This document shows positions 46,227 through 56,340 of a stretch of DNA of 64,000 bases, piece by piece. Position 1 is the stretch's first letter. Every line of letters starts with the position of its first letter. The notes below the pieces were generated by a model. The model saw only the letters and a program-made list of their open reading frames with translations, had not been told where the DNA came from and searched no databases. The DNA is taken from NCBI GenBank assembly GCA_009829735.1, contig CM020618.1, positions 28,000,894 through 28,064,893 of the forward strand, in the 5' to 3' direction. The DNA comes from Pyropia yezoensis (lineage: Eukaryota > Rhodophyta > Bangiophyceae > Bangiales > Bangiaceae). The translations under genes and the position numbers were made by a program.

Positions 46227-48170
46227 ATGGCGACCCCGGGAGTGGAGACGGACTCTCTAGATGAGCGTATGGAGGACACCAGCTACGGTGCAGCACCCGC
46301 CGGGACTTCCGGCGGGGGCTCCGCGATCGCTCCGGGGGGTGGGACTCCCGCGTCACCCGGCTTTGGGTTGACGGCAGGATCTCCCCCGGAGGCGGGACAA
46401 GTTGTCCCGCGTGAGGCCTTGGGGCGGTGGTTTTACCCCGCTTGGCCTCTGTATGAGGAGGGGTTGACTGTTCTTCGCTGTGGCCGACTCGGCGCAGCGA
46501 TGGGTCGGGTATGGGACCGCCTACGGGAGAAGTATCCCCGTAGGGTCGGGTTCCCTGCCGGCTTCAGGACGGACCAGTTTGCCTTCCTGGACGACGAGGA
46601 GGTCGAGGACGTGCAGCGGGCCAAGGCCATGGTGGACCGCGGGGGAACTATCCCGGGTCCCGGCGACTTGCCGACCTTCACTTGGGACGCGGTGGCAACT
46701 CGCCCCCCGTACCTTCACGAGGCCGATCCGCACACTCATCACTTTGATGTGCGGATGGAGAAGGACTTCCGGCGAGGTCCCTACTTGGTGACCTCGGCTC
46801 AACTTGAGTTTCCTCAGCAGTCTGCTGCCAGTAAGGAGCAATACTACCCGAAGAAGCCCGAGTGGTGGCCTCAAGTTGAGGTCCCCTACGGGTTCCCGGC
46901 ATTGTTGCCACGGTTGCTTGACCACTTCGGCTCCGTCATGTTGACGGCTGGCCCTGATCATCTGGTGTGGGCCATGTTGGCCACCCAGTGGCTCCTCGAG
47001 GTCATGTCGACCTGGGTGTCATGTGTTCAGCGGCGGGGGATGCTCTGGCATCTCCCCCTCCGGCTCATCCAGGGTTTGGAACAGCTCACCCCTCAGCTAG
47101 TTGCTGAGGGGCGCTCGTCAGGACAACTCACTCTACTTGAGGAGATGCTCCGCCTCCACAAGTTTATCGAGTGGGAGAGCATTGAGCACAAGTTGCGCCG
47201 CCCCACTCGGGGGCCCAAGGACGATGGCGCACTTCGCCAGTTCGTGTGGGTCGCTCGTGAACTTCACGACGGCCGTGTGGTCCTACGAGAGGGGTTGGGC
47301 ATCGGGGACTACCCGTATGCCCCGGGGGTGGATCGTCACACTGCGCCACCCCCGGACAAGCCCATAGTTATGGCTGTGCCCTCATATGATGACCATATGA
47401 CTCAACCTACTGCGGGGGCCCCAAGTCGGGGTCGCAGTTACACCCGGGTACCGCCACCTCGGCGGGCCCCTCCGCTTCCTCCTGTTCCTTTCCAACTTCA
47501 CGGGAACATCCCGATCAGCGTGGCCGTGGAGTCTTCCACCCCGGTGTCCCCCAACTTGGGGGCCACCCTCCTGACGGTATACCCCAAGTTGGTGTTGCCG
47601 CCCACGCCTCTAACCTCAGAGATGATGATCACCACGTTGGTGCGCACCATTTCCTGGTTGGCCGCGTCGACCGCAACCCTACAGAGTTCCGAGACTCCTC
47701 AACTTGAGGAGCGCGTTCGTACTGCAGTGGCGACCGCGAGTTGCGAGTCGGTGGCGGAGTTTATGACAGCCGAGTTGGCTCGCATTGGGGCTATTATGCC
47801 CCAGCCAGCCCCACTTGGGCGTGGCAAACGTCGCGCGAGCCGGGCATACTCGCCTCCTCGCCGTCGTCGCCGACACTCGCGGCGCTCTCCTTCCGTATCG
47901 GAAGACGAGTTGTCTTACTCCGTTTCGGAGTCCTCTACCCCGTCGGAGACGGAGTCTGTCCAGCGTCTGCGTCGCAAACTTGCGCGCAAGACCAGGCAGA
48001 AGAGTGGCCACGGTCGGCGCCACTTGCGCGACCGTGAGGGACGCGACGGTTCCGACTTGGAGCCGCCGCCCCCTCCAACAAGTGGAGACCGTTATCGGCG
48101 TGGGTCTCGCCGCTCGCCTCCACGTGAGGGCGAGGGCCGTGGAGTGGGAGAGTCTAGCATGCGTGCCTAG
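46227..48170 (+). CDS. Antisense ORF of the LTR retroelement, unknown function
   Basis: An intact 647-codon frame on the strand opposite pol, between pol and the 3' LTR. The ATG at 46227 is preferred because the upstream in-frame sequence (open to 46056) is Pro/Ser filler and the ATG context is good. Residues about 1-60 are Gly/Ala/Pro-rich. About 65-400 is globular-looking with many Trp/Tyr/Leu (GRWFYPAWPLYEEG, KKPEWWPQVEVPYGFPALLP, MLWHLPLRLIQGLEQL). About 400-500 is Pro-rich, and about 540-647 is an Arg/Ser-rich tail (RRRRRHSRRSPS) resembling nucleic-acid-binding tails. No enzyme motif or zinc knuckle is seen. Plant Tat/Ogre-type elements are known to carry extra, sometimes antisense, ORFs in this position; a captured host gene or a capsid-like protein are alternatives. 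Many short hairpins lie within the coding sequence, including at its stop codon. Confidence 0.62.
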   Translation: MATPGVETDSLDERMEDTSYGAAPAGTSGGGSAIAPGGGTPASPGFGLTAGSPPEAGQVVPREALGRWFYPAWPLYEEGLTVLRCGRLGAAMGRVWDRLREKYPRRVGFPAGFRTDQFAFLDDEEVEDVQRAKAMVDRGGTIPGPGDLPTFTWDAVATRPPYLHEADPHTHHFDVRMEKDFRRGPYLVTSAQLEFPQQSAASKEQYYPKKPEWWPQVEVPYGFPALLPRLLDHFGSVMLTAGPDHLVWAMLATQWLLEVMSTWVSCVQRRGMLWHLPLRLIQGLEQLTPQLVAEGRSSGQLTLLEEMLRLHKFIEWESIEHKLRRPTRGPKDDGALRQFVWVARELHDGRVVLREGLGIGDYPYAPGVDRHTAPPPDKPIVMAVPSYDDHMTQPTAGAPSRGRSYTRVPPPRRAPPLPPVPFQLHGNIPISVAVESSTPVSPNLGATLLTVYPKLVLPPTPLTSEMMITTLVRTISWLAASTATLQSSETPQLEERVRTAVATASCESVAEFMTAELARIGAIMPQPAPLGRGKRRASRAYSPPRRRRRHSRRSPSVSEDELSYSVSESSTPSETESVQRLRRKLARKTRQKSGHGRRHLRDREGRDGSDLEPPPPPTSGDRYRRGSRRSPPREGEGRGVGESSMRA

Positions 48171-48281
48171 TTGGCAGCTGCCTTTGTTGTGAGAGTGTGA
48201 GGATTAGGGCTGTAGTTAAAAGCCACTCTGCGTACCACTTCGACTTGAAGCACTCTCTTGGCACTGTTGCTCGGCCTTCCC

Positions 48282-49277
48282 TCACGTTGAGGGAGGGCTG
48301 TTAGGGTCTATCTCATTCCGGACACAGTACGCCCGGACCTTCTCAGCGGGAAGGTCCTCCACATACTCCCACGTATCATCCTTGGCTTCGTAGCCAAACC
48401 AACGCACCCTCAACATGAGGCGGTCAGTATCCTCATCCCAGCCGTGGTCGATGAACTTGTCGAACACGTACTCCTGCGGGCCCTGTTTGGCTGCAGGCAG
48501 CGAGGGCAGGCGCCACGTTTTCAAAGCACGCGCCCAAGCTGGGTCGCCTGCAGGCGGTGGTGCAACTTTGACCACGTCCTGTCCGTTCACTGTGCGGACC
48601 CCATCGTCACTTTCGATGGTGAAGCGCCGCCCATCAGTACGAAGGACCTGGTACGGCCCCTTCGTCTGGAACACCAACTTACCCCCAGTTGGGGTGTGTG
48701 AGTGGACCAATACCCAGTCACCCTGCTCGGGGACATGCTTGGCGTTGCGCACCTTTTTGTCAAAGGTACGCTTGTAGCGCTTTTGTGCTTTGTCCATCTC
48801 AGCCCTGACTTTAGGGATGAGGTTTTCAAGCCTAGCAGCGAACTCCGCCTTACTCTCAGTAGGAGTGGGCGTACTGCCACCATCCTCCCTAGTTGGGAGC
48901 GGCCGCCGCACGGCAATAGACCGCACGCGACGGGGGGTCACAAAAGCGAGGGGTACTTCCCCGGTAGATGAGTGAACCTGCGAATTGTAGGCAGTGGTAA
49001 GAATAGAAATGTATTGGTCCCACGTTTTCACATGCTCACTCACATAGTGGCGCAGCTGCCTAACAATAGTTTTGTTGAAGCGCTCCTTGACGAGGGCCCT
49101 TGAACGGGGCCCTCCCCTATACGGTTGTTGGCGTATAGGGGGTACACCGGGTTTCAACTCGATCCGGTGTTGGGTGGCTCTCATGAGTCCCAATTGACCA
49201 TCCCACAACTTGTGATATTGGTCCAAGAGGCGTTCAACTTGAACCCTCAACCTGGGTGGAACACCCTCCATGTTCAC
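48282..49277 (-). pseudogene. Internally deleted pol: RT start fused to integrase C-terminus and chromodomain
   Basis: A 331-codon frame (first ATG at 49271). The first 50 residues (LLDQYHKLWDGQLG, HRIELKPGVPPIRQQPYR) match the segment just before the reverse-transcriptase core of Ty3/gypsy pol. After SRALVK the text jumps directly to ERFNKTIVRQLRHYVSEH and AYNSQVHSSTGEVPLAF, the end of the integrase catalytic region. A basic linker and GDWVLVHSHTP follow, and the last 60 residues (LMLRVRWFGYEAKDDTWEY) form a chromodomain, which in chromoviruses guides integration to marked chromatin. The catalytic reverse transcriptase, RNase H and most of the integrase core are missing, yet the joint is in frame and the rest is open, so a DNA/chromatin-binding remnant protein is conceivable. 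Confidence 0.8.
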
Positions 49278-49950
49278 ATGGGGACGAGGAGAGGCGGCCG
49301 ACTTGGCTTGGTGCTTCTCCTTTCCGGACCTCGGGTCGCTACTCGCGGCCGCGTTGAGGGTGGCCGCTACTACCGGTCCCTCATGTTGGTCGATATAGCC
49401 GAACTTGGCTCCCGATCAAAGATACTTTCTTTGAGGGTGGCGGGGGTAGCAACTTGCTACGACCCCTGTCACAGGCTCGAGCCCATCACCGACGAGTGAA
49501 GGTCCGCCGTCTTCCACCCGCCTAGTTGGCGACGGCTCTATGCCGAAGTTGAATCCAACCCGAGTGGATCTCGCGGGGACAGTCCTCTCACCTTGGGACG
49601 TTCCCTTTGAGTGTACCACCCGGTGGCCGAAGTGCGAACCACCGGTCCGAGAAAGACCCTCAGGGTGAACACCCGACTGGGTCGGGGTGGCATACCGCCC
49701 GCACCGATACCCACGGCCCTGCTGGCTGGAGTGCCTCTAGCACCTCCGCGACCCCAGGTACACCCTGTGTCTGGCCAGTATTCAAAGGCGCCGGGGTAAA
49801 GTCGTCACCGGAGAGTTTCCCGAACGTCGGGAGGTCCGATCCAGCCGTGTTGGCTAACGATCCACACGACACAGTCCAAGACCACCGTTCCTCTGAGACA
49901 GAGGGCCCCCTACACCCGGGTGCACCCGGAGGTAAAGTTTACCTCTGTCC

Positions 49951-49965
49951 CCTGCTGCTCCACCA
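49951..49965 (-). promoter_or_regulatory. Primer-binding site
   Basis: TGGTGGAGCAGCAGG on the minus strand, beginning two bases after the 5' LTR. The leading TGG would pair with a tRNA CCA end. The same sequence follows the LTR at 23065. The tRNA was not identified. Confidence 0.6.
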
Positions 49966-49967
49966 AA

Positions 49968-50435
49968 TGTGGCAAAAACCACTCGCACACACAGTACCCA
50001 AGTTGGGGCGGTGTGCGAGGGCTGCCTCCCGTGTCGGGGGAACCGGAAGAAGTGCAAGTCGCACACACTCTATCCCTGTTGTGGGGCAATCCCCCCACGG
50101 ACAAACAAGAAGATGGTGTGTGGTCCAACAGTTTCTTGGTCGGGACGGGGACGCAGGGCCAAGCCCCGCTGTCCCTCCCCTTATCCCCCCAGGGTCCACT
50201 CAGAATCTCGCCACTCAGAATCTCCCACCCCAGCACCTGCCCACCGGGCCACACGAAAATTCAAGACGATAAATGCAGAAAACCCTCAAATCCAAGTTGG
50301 ATTTACTACTAAGCTAACTATCCCGAACTTAGGGAATATGGACCCAAATGCAGGGGGAGGAACGGATCAGGCTAGTGGCCTGCCGCCCCTTGCATGGCAC
50401 GTGTTGCCCCCTACCTGGGGGTCAATACTGCCACA
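49968..50435 (-). repeat. 5' LTR (468 bp)
   Basis: Upstream LTR of the minus-strand element, TGTGGCA...TGCCACA, flanked by ACGCG. Confidence 0.9.
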
Positions 50436-50440
50436 ACGCG
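50436..50440. repeat. Target-site duplication, right (ACGCG)
   Basis: Matches 45412-45416 exactly. The transposase reading frame resumes right after it. Confidence 0.9.
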
Positions 50441-50531
50441 GAACGGCCTCATCGACTTTCCGACAACGCACCCGATCGATGCAAGTGACCCCCACCAGCG
50501 ACGCTTCTTCGTCAACGCATTTGCTTCTTAG

Positions 50532-53500
50532 GCTGCTTTGTCGTACGTGTCTTTCAATGTCTTGCTCTGCAATCCTCTGTATACACATAGCATTTGATTG
50601 CAACTCGGGAATACTGCCATTCTGTCTTTTCCATACTGTCATTGTGCGCCTCGGGAGTGTGTTCTCTGGTGCTTGCTTGTATGGCCATGTATCGACTTGA
50701 ATGTTTCTCTCTGAAGCGACTATGAGCGATTGTGCCAAGTGGAAGTGTGTATGTTGAGCGTCTTGCTCCCGTCGTCATTTTTCCTCACGTTCCATGAGCT
50801 GATTTGATGAATCAAGGGCCCTTCTTGGAAAGGGGGTCGACATGGGCAAGTGAGAGGGCTGGAGGGCGGGTAGGACGGTGGGTCGGACAGCATCCGCAGC
50901 TGCGATTGACCATGATTTGAAGGGTCAGACAAAGATTCCGGGAAAGAGGGGTGGGGATGGCTCAGGACGTAGCGAGGAGAGGCCATCGAGTAGAATCTTC
51001 AATCATGGTCGGGTGAGCTCACAGGCTCTTGATCTCCGCGACTGCACCAAGTCGATAGTCCTCCGACTTGGGCAAAGAAACGACCGTATCCCTCACCAAG
51101 GATGATTCTCGGGAGGTGCATTGTGTGGGAATGTGAGAGGCGCGCGAGCCAGGAACCGGATCATCGCATATGGAGGGTCGTGGTGCGATTTGGGACACGC
51201 TGAGTCCAGAATCAGCTCACTGGCGTCGGTAGATGCGCAACTGAGCATGTTGAGGAGGGGGTGTCAAAAAGTAGCCTCCGTGAATGGAGGCTCGGGCGAG
51301 GCTGTGTGGTCAATCAGATGTCGTGAAACGTCCGGACCGCGCGATCGGAAGAATTGGTGGACTCTTCAGCGATGTATTTTAAACGAAGATGACACTGGCG
51401 GCCGGGCGCGTACGCGTGGAGAACGAAAGGTCGATGTTCCGTCGTCCGCGACTCGACCAGCTTGTCCGATGCGACTGTCGGAGTCGCGATGGCCAGTTTG
51501 TGAGGAGCGGTGATATGCATGAAGGATCTGTGTTGCAGCGCAATACAAGAAGATGCGGCGATACACAAGTCATGACATGTATTGCAGTGGTGCTCTTTTT
51601 TCATCAGTGGACGGTCTTCGCTTGATGTTGCAGTACGTTGCAGTAGAAACTTGTGAAATACAACGCCATGTAGTGTTTGTGATTGAGTTGCATGTGGTTC
51701 CGGTCGCCGACGATGCACTACTGGGAGTTGTGCAGTGTACAGTACCGGTCGAGACCTTCTGTGCAGTAGCCAGTCAGGTTCAAATGTCGACCATTCTCGA
51801 TGAGATCCTCGGTCTCTGTGTACTGCATGCGATGCACGACATACCACTTTGTAGAGGAGACTAAGGGGAGTCAGATGGTACTTTTTATTTTTTGAGTGCT
51901 CTTGTTCTCTCTGAGCTATGAGGAGAGAAGGCAAAAGTACTGTCAGTTATCTGCTCACTAATGTCGACCACGTCTTGGGGCCAATGGGGGTGCCCGATCT
52001 GCTCACCGTCGCGGGCTGCGGTGCGCTGCAAGCGAATCATTGTTGCTGAGTGCGGCCCGACCATTCCTTTGATGCCACAAGGGTGCCGTATGTCTCCGGG
52101 AATAATACACTCCGTAGCAGAGAAAAGAGCACAGCAAAAAGAGAGTTGAGACTCACGCCTTGATGCATGACAAGAAAAACAACGGCGTCTATGTGTATCC
52201 ATTGCTGGAAGGCCTGATGCCCAGGCCATGTGTGCTTCTCTTGTTCTTGACTTGGAAGTAGCAGACGAAAAGAACAGAAAATACTGCGGTCACGACTCTG
52301 CCTCCTCGGGGCCTCCAGGAGACCCTGGTGTGGTCAACATTTTGGGCAGTGGTCGACATTGCAAACAGGACAGCTATCCGAGACTATCTGTATATTCTGT
52401 ACCAGGGTGCCGGCAGGTGAACGAAATGCACGCCCACAACCTGCCATGACAAGCAGTGGCAACCAATGAAACTATACGCTGCTCCAATTCATTACCATGC
52501 GAGTGTCTAGATACCTTCCGAAGTGAATATGGCTGTGGCTGTCCCGGTGGCGGATCGCAACCCGCGATTCGGCAGGGAGCTGTAAGCAGCGTGCCAGGTC
52601 GCGCCGGTGCCAACCAGGCCCGCTTCTCGGCTGGGCTTGCAGGGCCCAAGCCCAGATGGGGTCCGACTGCCCCTAGCCGGCCAGAAATCGTGGAGAAGAA
52701 GCCGCGTCCGCGGACAACGTAAATTGCTTGGCGTATTAAAGTAACCCCTACTCTAATCGACAAACGGCTGGGAAAGGCTCTGTATTAGACCGGAGTCGGG
52801 GTCCTGAGGCGTCTCACGTTTTGGTCTTGTGGGCGTACCGCGACAGCCAATGGCAGAGAAGAGCTCGGGCAGTTGAGGAGCGTTGCTCACGAGGGACCTC
52901 GTGTGAGTCTGGGGCACTGGGGACAGTGACAGAAAGGACTTAGAGCGACCCGCTCGGTCGTTTCTGAAGGCAGTCCTGCAGCTTGAGGAGACGCAAGGGA
53001 CCAAGCAGGCCAGGGTCTTGATCTCGGCCGTAAAGGACCTCTTCGGCCCAGTGTCTGGCCGATCTGCCAGCCGATCAGTGGCGTGGTGGGGGACCGAATC
53101 TGTTTTGGCGCTGATCAGCCTGGTGGCCGCCTGCTGTGCCGGCGGCTCGCCGGGTGTGGAGGAGTGCCGTGGCTGTCTTGGTGGTCGGCTTGGTCGCGAC
53201 CTGTAGAAGCTTCGGCTTGGCTAGGACTGCCTGCTGTGCCGTCCTCTTGGACGGGGCATAGTACAGCCGCTGCTTTGTCTTATATCGTTCTTATGGGGCT
53301 GCGCTCCGTGCCGACGGCCGTTGGGGGGGGTAGAGACCCGCCCACATCCGCAGTCGGCCGGGCGGATCCGTGGATCCGCGGCGCCAAATTGCGGTGCAGC
53401 CCGCCAATACTGACCCTCACCAGGAAAGTACAACGACTGTATCATCGAGTGGTCGGCTCGTGTGGTCTGCGAACCCTGATTGATCTCGAGTCTGCACACA

Positions 53501-55949
53501 TGCCTCCTGAGCTGCACACCAATTCGCTATGGTGCGTTGCACAAAAAAGATACATGGAGGTTGTTCTCGGTTCGGGCCCAGGCAGGAGACCGGCCATGAC
53601 GGGGTCCGCGGCCGCCATGCTGACAGAAGGATCACAGAGCCCCACGAGAAATCATCAGTCTCCCGGCCGGTGTACCTCTCTCAGGGGCACCCTGGGTGGA
53701 CCGGTGTCTGTCGGCCCTGAAACGGGGCCATCCTTTTCGCACTTTTTTGCCCGGCTCAGGGGTCGGTCCGGGCCCATGTGCTAACTGAAGCTCGTAAGAG
53801 GGGTGCTTGATTTTGGGGAGGAGCCCGGGGAAGGCTGGAGGCCATTGTTTTTGCGGACCTTTTTCCGTGTGCGGGTCCCTGTTTTTGAGAACGCTGTTCT
53901 TGGGGGAAATGTTCCATGTCATGGGCTCGTTTGATTCGTCCACGAAAAAAACCTGGTCCTCATGTGCCCCTTGCATGTTCAGGCATCTCTGGCAGGGCTT
54001 CCCCCGCCTCTTGATGAAGGAGCCTCTCCCCACCCCACGCCTAGTGAAGGTGTGCAGCCTGGGTTTCTTTACACTAGCCTTTTCAAAGACACGTGCAGCC
54101 CTGTGAGTGGCTGAGAAGAAAATTGGGGTTTTTTCATGACCCCAATTTTCACCCCACGCCACAGAGGCCGTGAGGGACGGTCGGGCGCAGCCCCGGTGAC
54201 GCGGTCACCCGGACCTTGCGCATGAGTGTGTCCCCGCGATTGAATCTACCCAACCCCTTGCACGACATTACCACCCCTCCCCCCCCTCCCGTCGCCTGGA
54301 CGCCTCCCCCTTCAACCCCCCCCCCGCCTGGGTCTGAAGATGACAGCCCTTCCCCCATCAATAACTCCATTCCTGTCGCTGTCACCCCGGGCATTCTCAG
54401 ACATCTCTGAGATGCCCCGGGGAAGCGTCTGCAGGTGTACTATGAGGGTCGAAAAGCCTCCGAGATGCAGAGGACAGTACATCTGCCACAGGTGGTAGAG
54501 TCACAGTCAGGGGGGGACTGCACCTCCCCCGAGACGTGAAAAGACGCCCCCTGCGCCGGGCCCACCCCTGTTTGACCTCGCCAATCCCGGGTGTGGCGGG
54601 TAGTGAGCCTTTGGGGGGTGCGCCGGGCGAGGGTGGTGGCTTTTGGGCGCTGTGCGAGGGGATGAGGTGGGGCGGGTGGCACTTCACCAAGGTGTGGTGT
54701 TTTGTTCCGGCAGCCGTTCCTCGAGGAACGGTTGACTCTCCACTATGCATTCTCTTGTAATCTTTTCTATTCTCACCTGCCCCACACGGCCGCGACAACG
54801 GGTGCAGGTGAACACGTGTACATTGTTCAACTTCCTGTGGCCCAACGGAAGAAATACACCTGACACCGCGCTCTTGAGCCAATGCGGGGACGGAATTGCC
54901 TCTCAAAGCGATAGAATTGATCATCGTCGGCCAATGAGGAGACGAGGGAGCCCGTGAAACCCAGGCTGCACAAGAAAGCCCTCTTAACTAGGCGTGCCCC
55001 GTCCCCTCCTGGACCCCTCTCCTGGACTGGACGCCTTCGGGAGGTATAACTTCACCCACCCCACGCTCGCCGCGGCGTTCCCCGATGCCGGGACTTCGGC
55101 GGGGCACCTTCCGTGCACAGAGGGCGGCCGAGCGGGCAGCAGAGCACAGAGGGAAATTTGTCCGCACGCGCCAACGTGCGCGACCAGTGGGGGCGATCGG
55201 GACCGCGCAGCGCGAATCTGTGGCATGGGGGTGGTGATGGCTCATCTTAGAGGAGAGGCGGGCAGCGCGAAGGCCCTTGCTGCTTTTTTGTCCGTAAAGC
55301 AGACTGTGTCTCTCCAGAGACCCCCCAAAATCAGCTCCAGCAACGCCCTGCTTCTACATCCCCTCTTCCCACTCGCACCAAGCCAAGTGCTCAGCCAAGC
55401 CAAACAGCTCCCGCTTGCCCGGGAGAGCCTCCGAGTCCGCCTCGCCGTCACCCTGAGCTAGGCCGGGGCAGGCCTGCCCCCCCTACGACGACAAAATCAG
55501 CGCCGGCGGCGCCAGTACCACCGCCTCCATCGACGCCGTCGCCCACCCCTTTCCATGTACAACAGTTATTTTACCCCAGCTGCCGTGCCCCCAGGCCGCC
55601 TAGAGCTCTCTTCATACCCCCGCTCCCTCTCTCCCACTATCAACCCATTTAAGAGCGCATGTCGCTTTCTCGGGCACCCTCCCTCGATCAAAAACCATCC
55701 CCGCCGCCGCCACCAGGCGCCCCCCCTCACCCCTCAACAAAAAAGGTCGTCAACCTCTGCCCCTCTCTCCCCCCAAAAATCGTAGCCATCACCGCCGCTG
55801 CAGCCACGGTCACCATGGCCGCCTCGACAGCCACGGCGGCCGCCACGATGGGCATCGAGACGCGCGGGGTCGCCGCCACCGCGGGCATCGGCACAGGCAG
55901 GGTGGCGAGCACCTCCGCCTCGGCTGCCGGGCCGGCCGCCACAGCAGCC
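50532..55949. other. Gene-poor spacer with scattered hairpins
   Basis: No gene supported. 50532-52740 is less GC-rich and has many TTGCA/TGCAAT words like the introns and spacers of the transposon region, so it may be remnant transposon sequence. Perfect hairpins occur at 52631-52655 and 54118-54150. All open frames are short or Pro-rich without domains. Confidence 0.4.
54118..54150. repeat. Perfect 12-bp hairpin
   Basis: GAAAATTGGGGT (54118-54129) and its complement ACCCCAATTTTC (54139-54150) with a 9-nt loop. It could form an RNA stem-loop or be a transposon end; nothing nearby decides. Confidence 0.6.
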
Positions 55950-56340
55950 GACGCCACCAGTGTCGTCGCCGTCCCGGCCGCCGCCGACATCGCCGCCGCC
56001 GCCCCCCCCCCCCCCCCGCCCCCCCCCGCCGCCGCCTCTCCCCGCCCGTCCCCCCAACGTGCCTGCGACGCTGCTGCCGTCGACGCCGGCGCCGCCACTG
56101 ACATCGCCGAGCCCCCCCCGCCACCGTCGTCCCCCCCCTCCCCCCCCCAAACTCGCCGTCGTCGCCGCTGCCGTCGACGTGGCCACCGCCGCCGACGTCG
56201 CCGCCGCCGCCGATGTCGCCGCCGCCGCAGCCGCCGCCGCCGCCGCCGTCGCCGCCGTCGCTGCTGCTGCCGCCGCCGTCCTCGCCATCTTCGTCGTCGT
56301 CGTCACCGTCGCCGTCGCTGTGCCCGCCATCGTCGACGCT
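55950..56340. repeat. GCC/GTC trinucleotide-rich tract
   Basis: Irregular GCC, CCG and GTC repeats. The 294-codon plus frame across it (55659-56543) is Ala/Pro/Arg simple sequence and was not called a gene. Confidence 0.6.

Larger units (their letters stand above)
45737..49531. repeat. Family of short hairpins with NASTT-type pentaloops
   Basis: More than twenty inverted repeats with 3-9-bp arms and a 5-nt loop, mostly of form N-A-(C/G)-T-T on the plus strand. Examples (arm, loop): 45737-45753 AAATCC, AAGTT; 46008-46026 GGCGGTC, ACGTT; 46204-46224 CTCTCCCC, AACTT; 46296-46316 CCCGCCGG, GACTT; 46392-46410 GCGGGAC, AAGTT; 47089-47111 CCCCTCAGC, TAGTT; 47695-47711 CTCCTC, AACTT; 47769-47781 AGCC, GAGTT; 48164-48176 TGCC, TAGTT; 48681-48695 ACCCC, CAGTT; 48885-48899 CTCCC, TAGTT; 49446-49460 GTAGC, AACTT; 49519-49531 CGCC, TAGTT. 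Arms differ in sequence while the loop is kept. They occur in the LTR, the antisense ORF, pol and the leader. Confidence 0.8.
45417..50435 (-). mobile_element. LTR retroelement (Ty3/gypsy, chromodomain type), internally deleted, with antisense ORF
   Basis: A 5,019-bp element with 468-bp LTRs (TGTGGCA...TGCCACA) and perfect 5-bp target duplications ACGCG. Orientation is minus: next to the 49968-50435 LTR a primer-binding-like TGGTGGAGCAGCAGG (49965-49951) begins after two T, and a 13-purine tract abuts the 45417-45884 LTR. Pol is on the minus strand (48282-49277) but lacks most of reverse transcriptase, RNase H and the integrase core. The gag region (49278-49950) is decayed; its start position reads ACG where the 23182 copy has ATG. 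Between pol and the 3' LTR a 647-codon ORF lies on the plus strand. It is inserted in the last exon of transposase copy C. The missing enzymes make it non-autonomous. Confidence 0.88.
40991..50531 (+). pseudogene. CACTA/Plavaka-like transposase, copy C, split by an LTR retroelement
   Basis: The most complete copy. A 50-codon first frame (ATG 40991) ends in VCILCRTKSVVLQTSRTHSH, a Cys-x2-Cys-x12-His-x3-His finger. A second finger opens at ATG 41693 (CPVFDC...HLRRRH) with an acidic tail. A 63-residue block (GAEGESSEPAD...VEDHALS) is present twice (about 42136-42327 and 42328-42516), with one extra G at the junction breaking frame. The core runs to 43221, intron 43222-43439, exon 43440-44023 with a TAG at 43481-43483 where copy B has TTG, intron 44024-44229, last exon from 44230. 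That exon is interrupted at 45416 by the retroelement and resumes at 50441, ending at the stop 50529-50531. Conserved blocks are as in copy A: NEALHKYVKRAFQLTNKNRG and RPWFDWVNYRAYDGS. It cannot make full-length protein as assembled. Confidence 0.72.
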
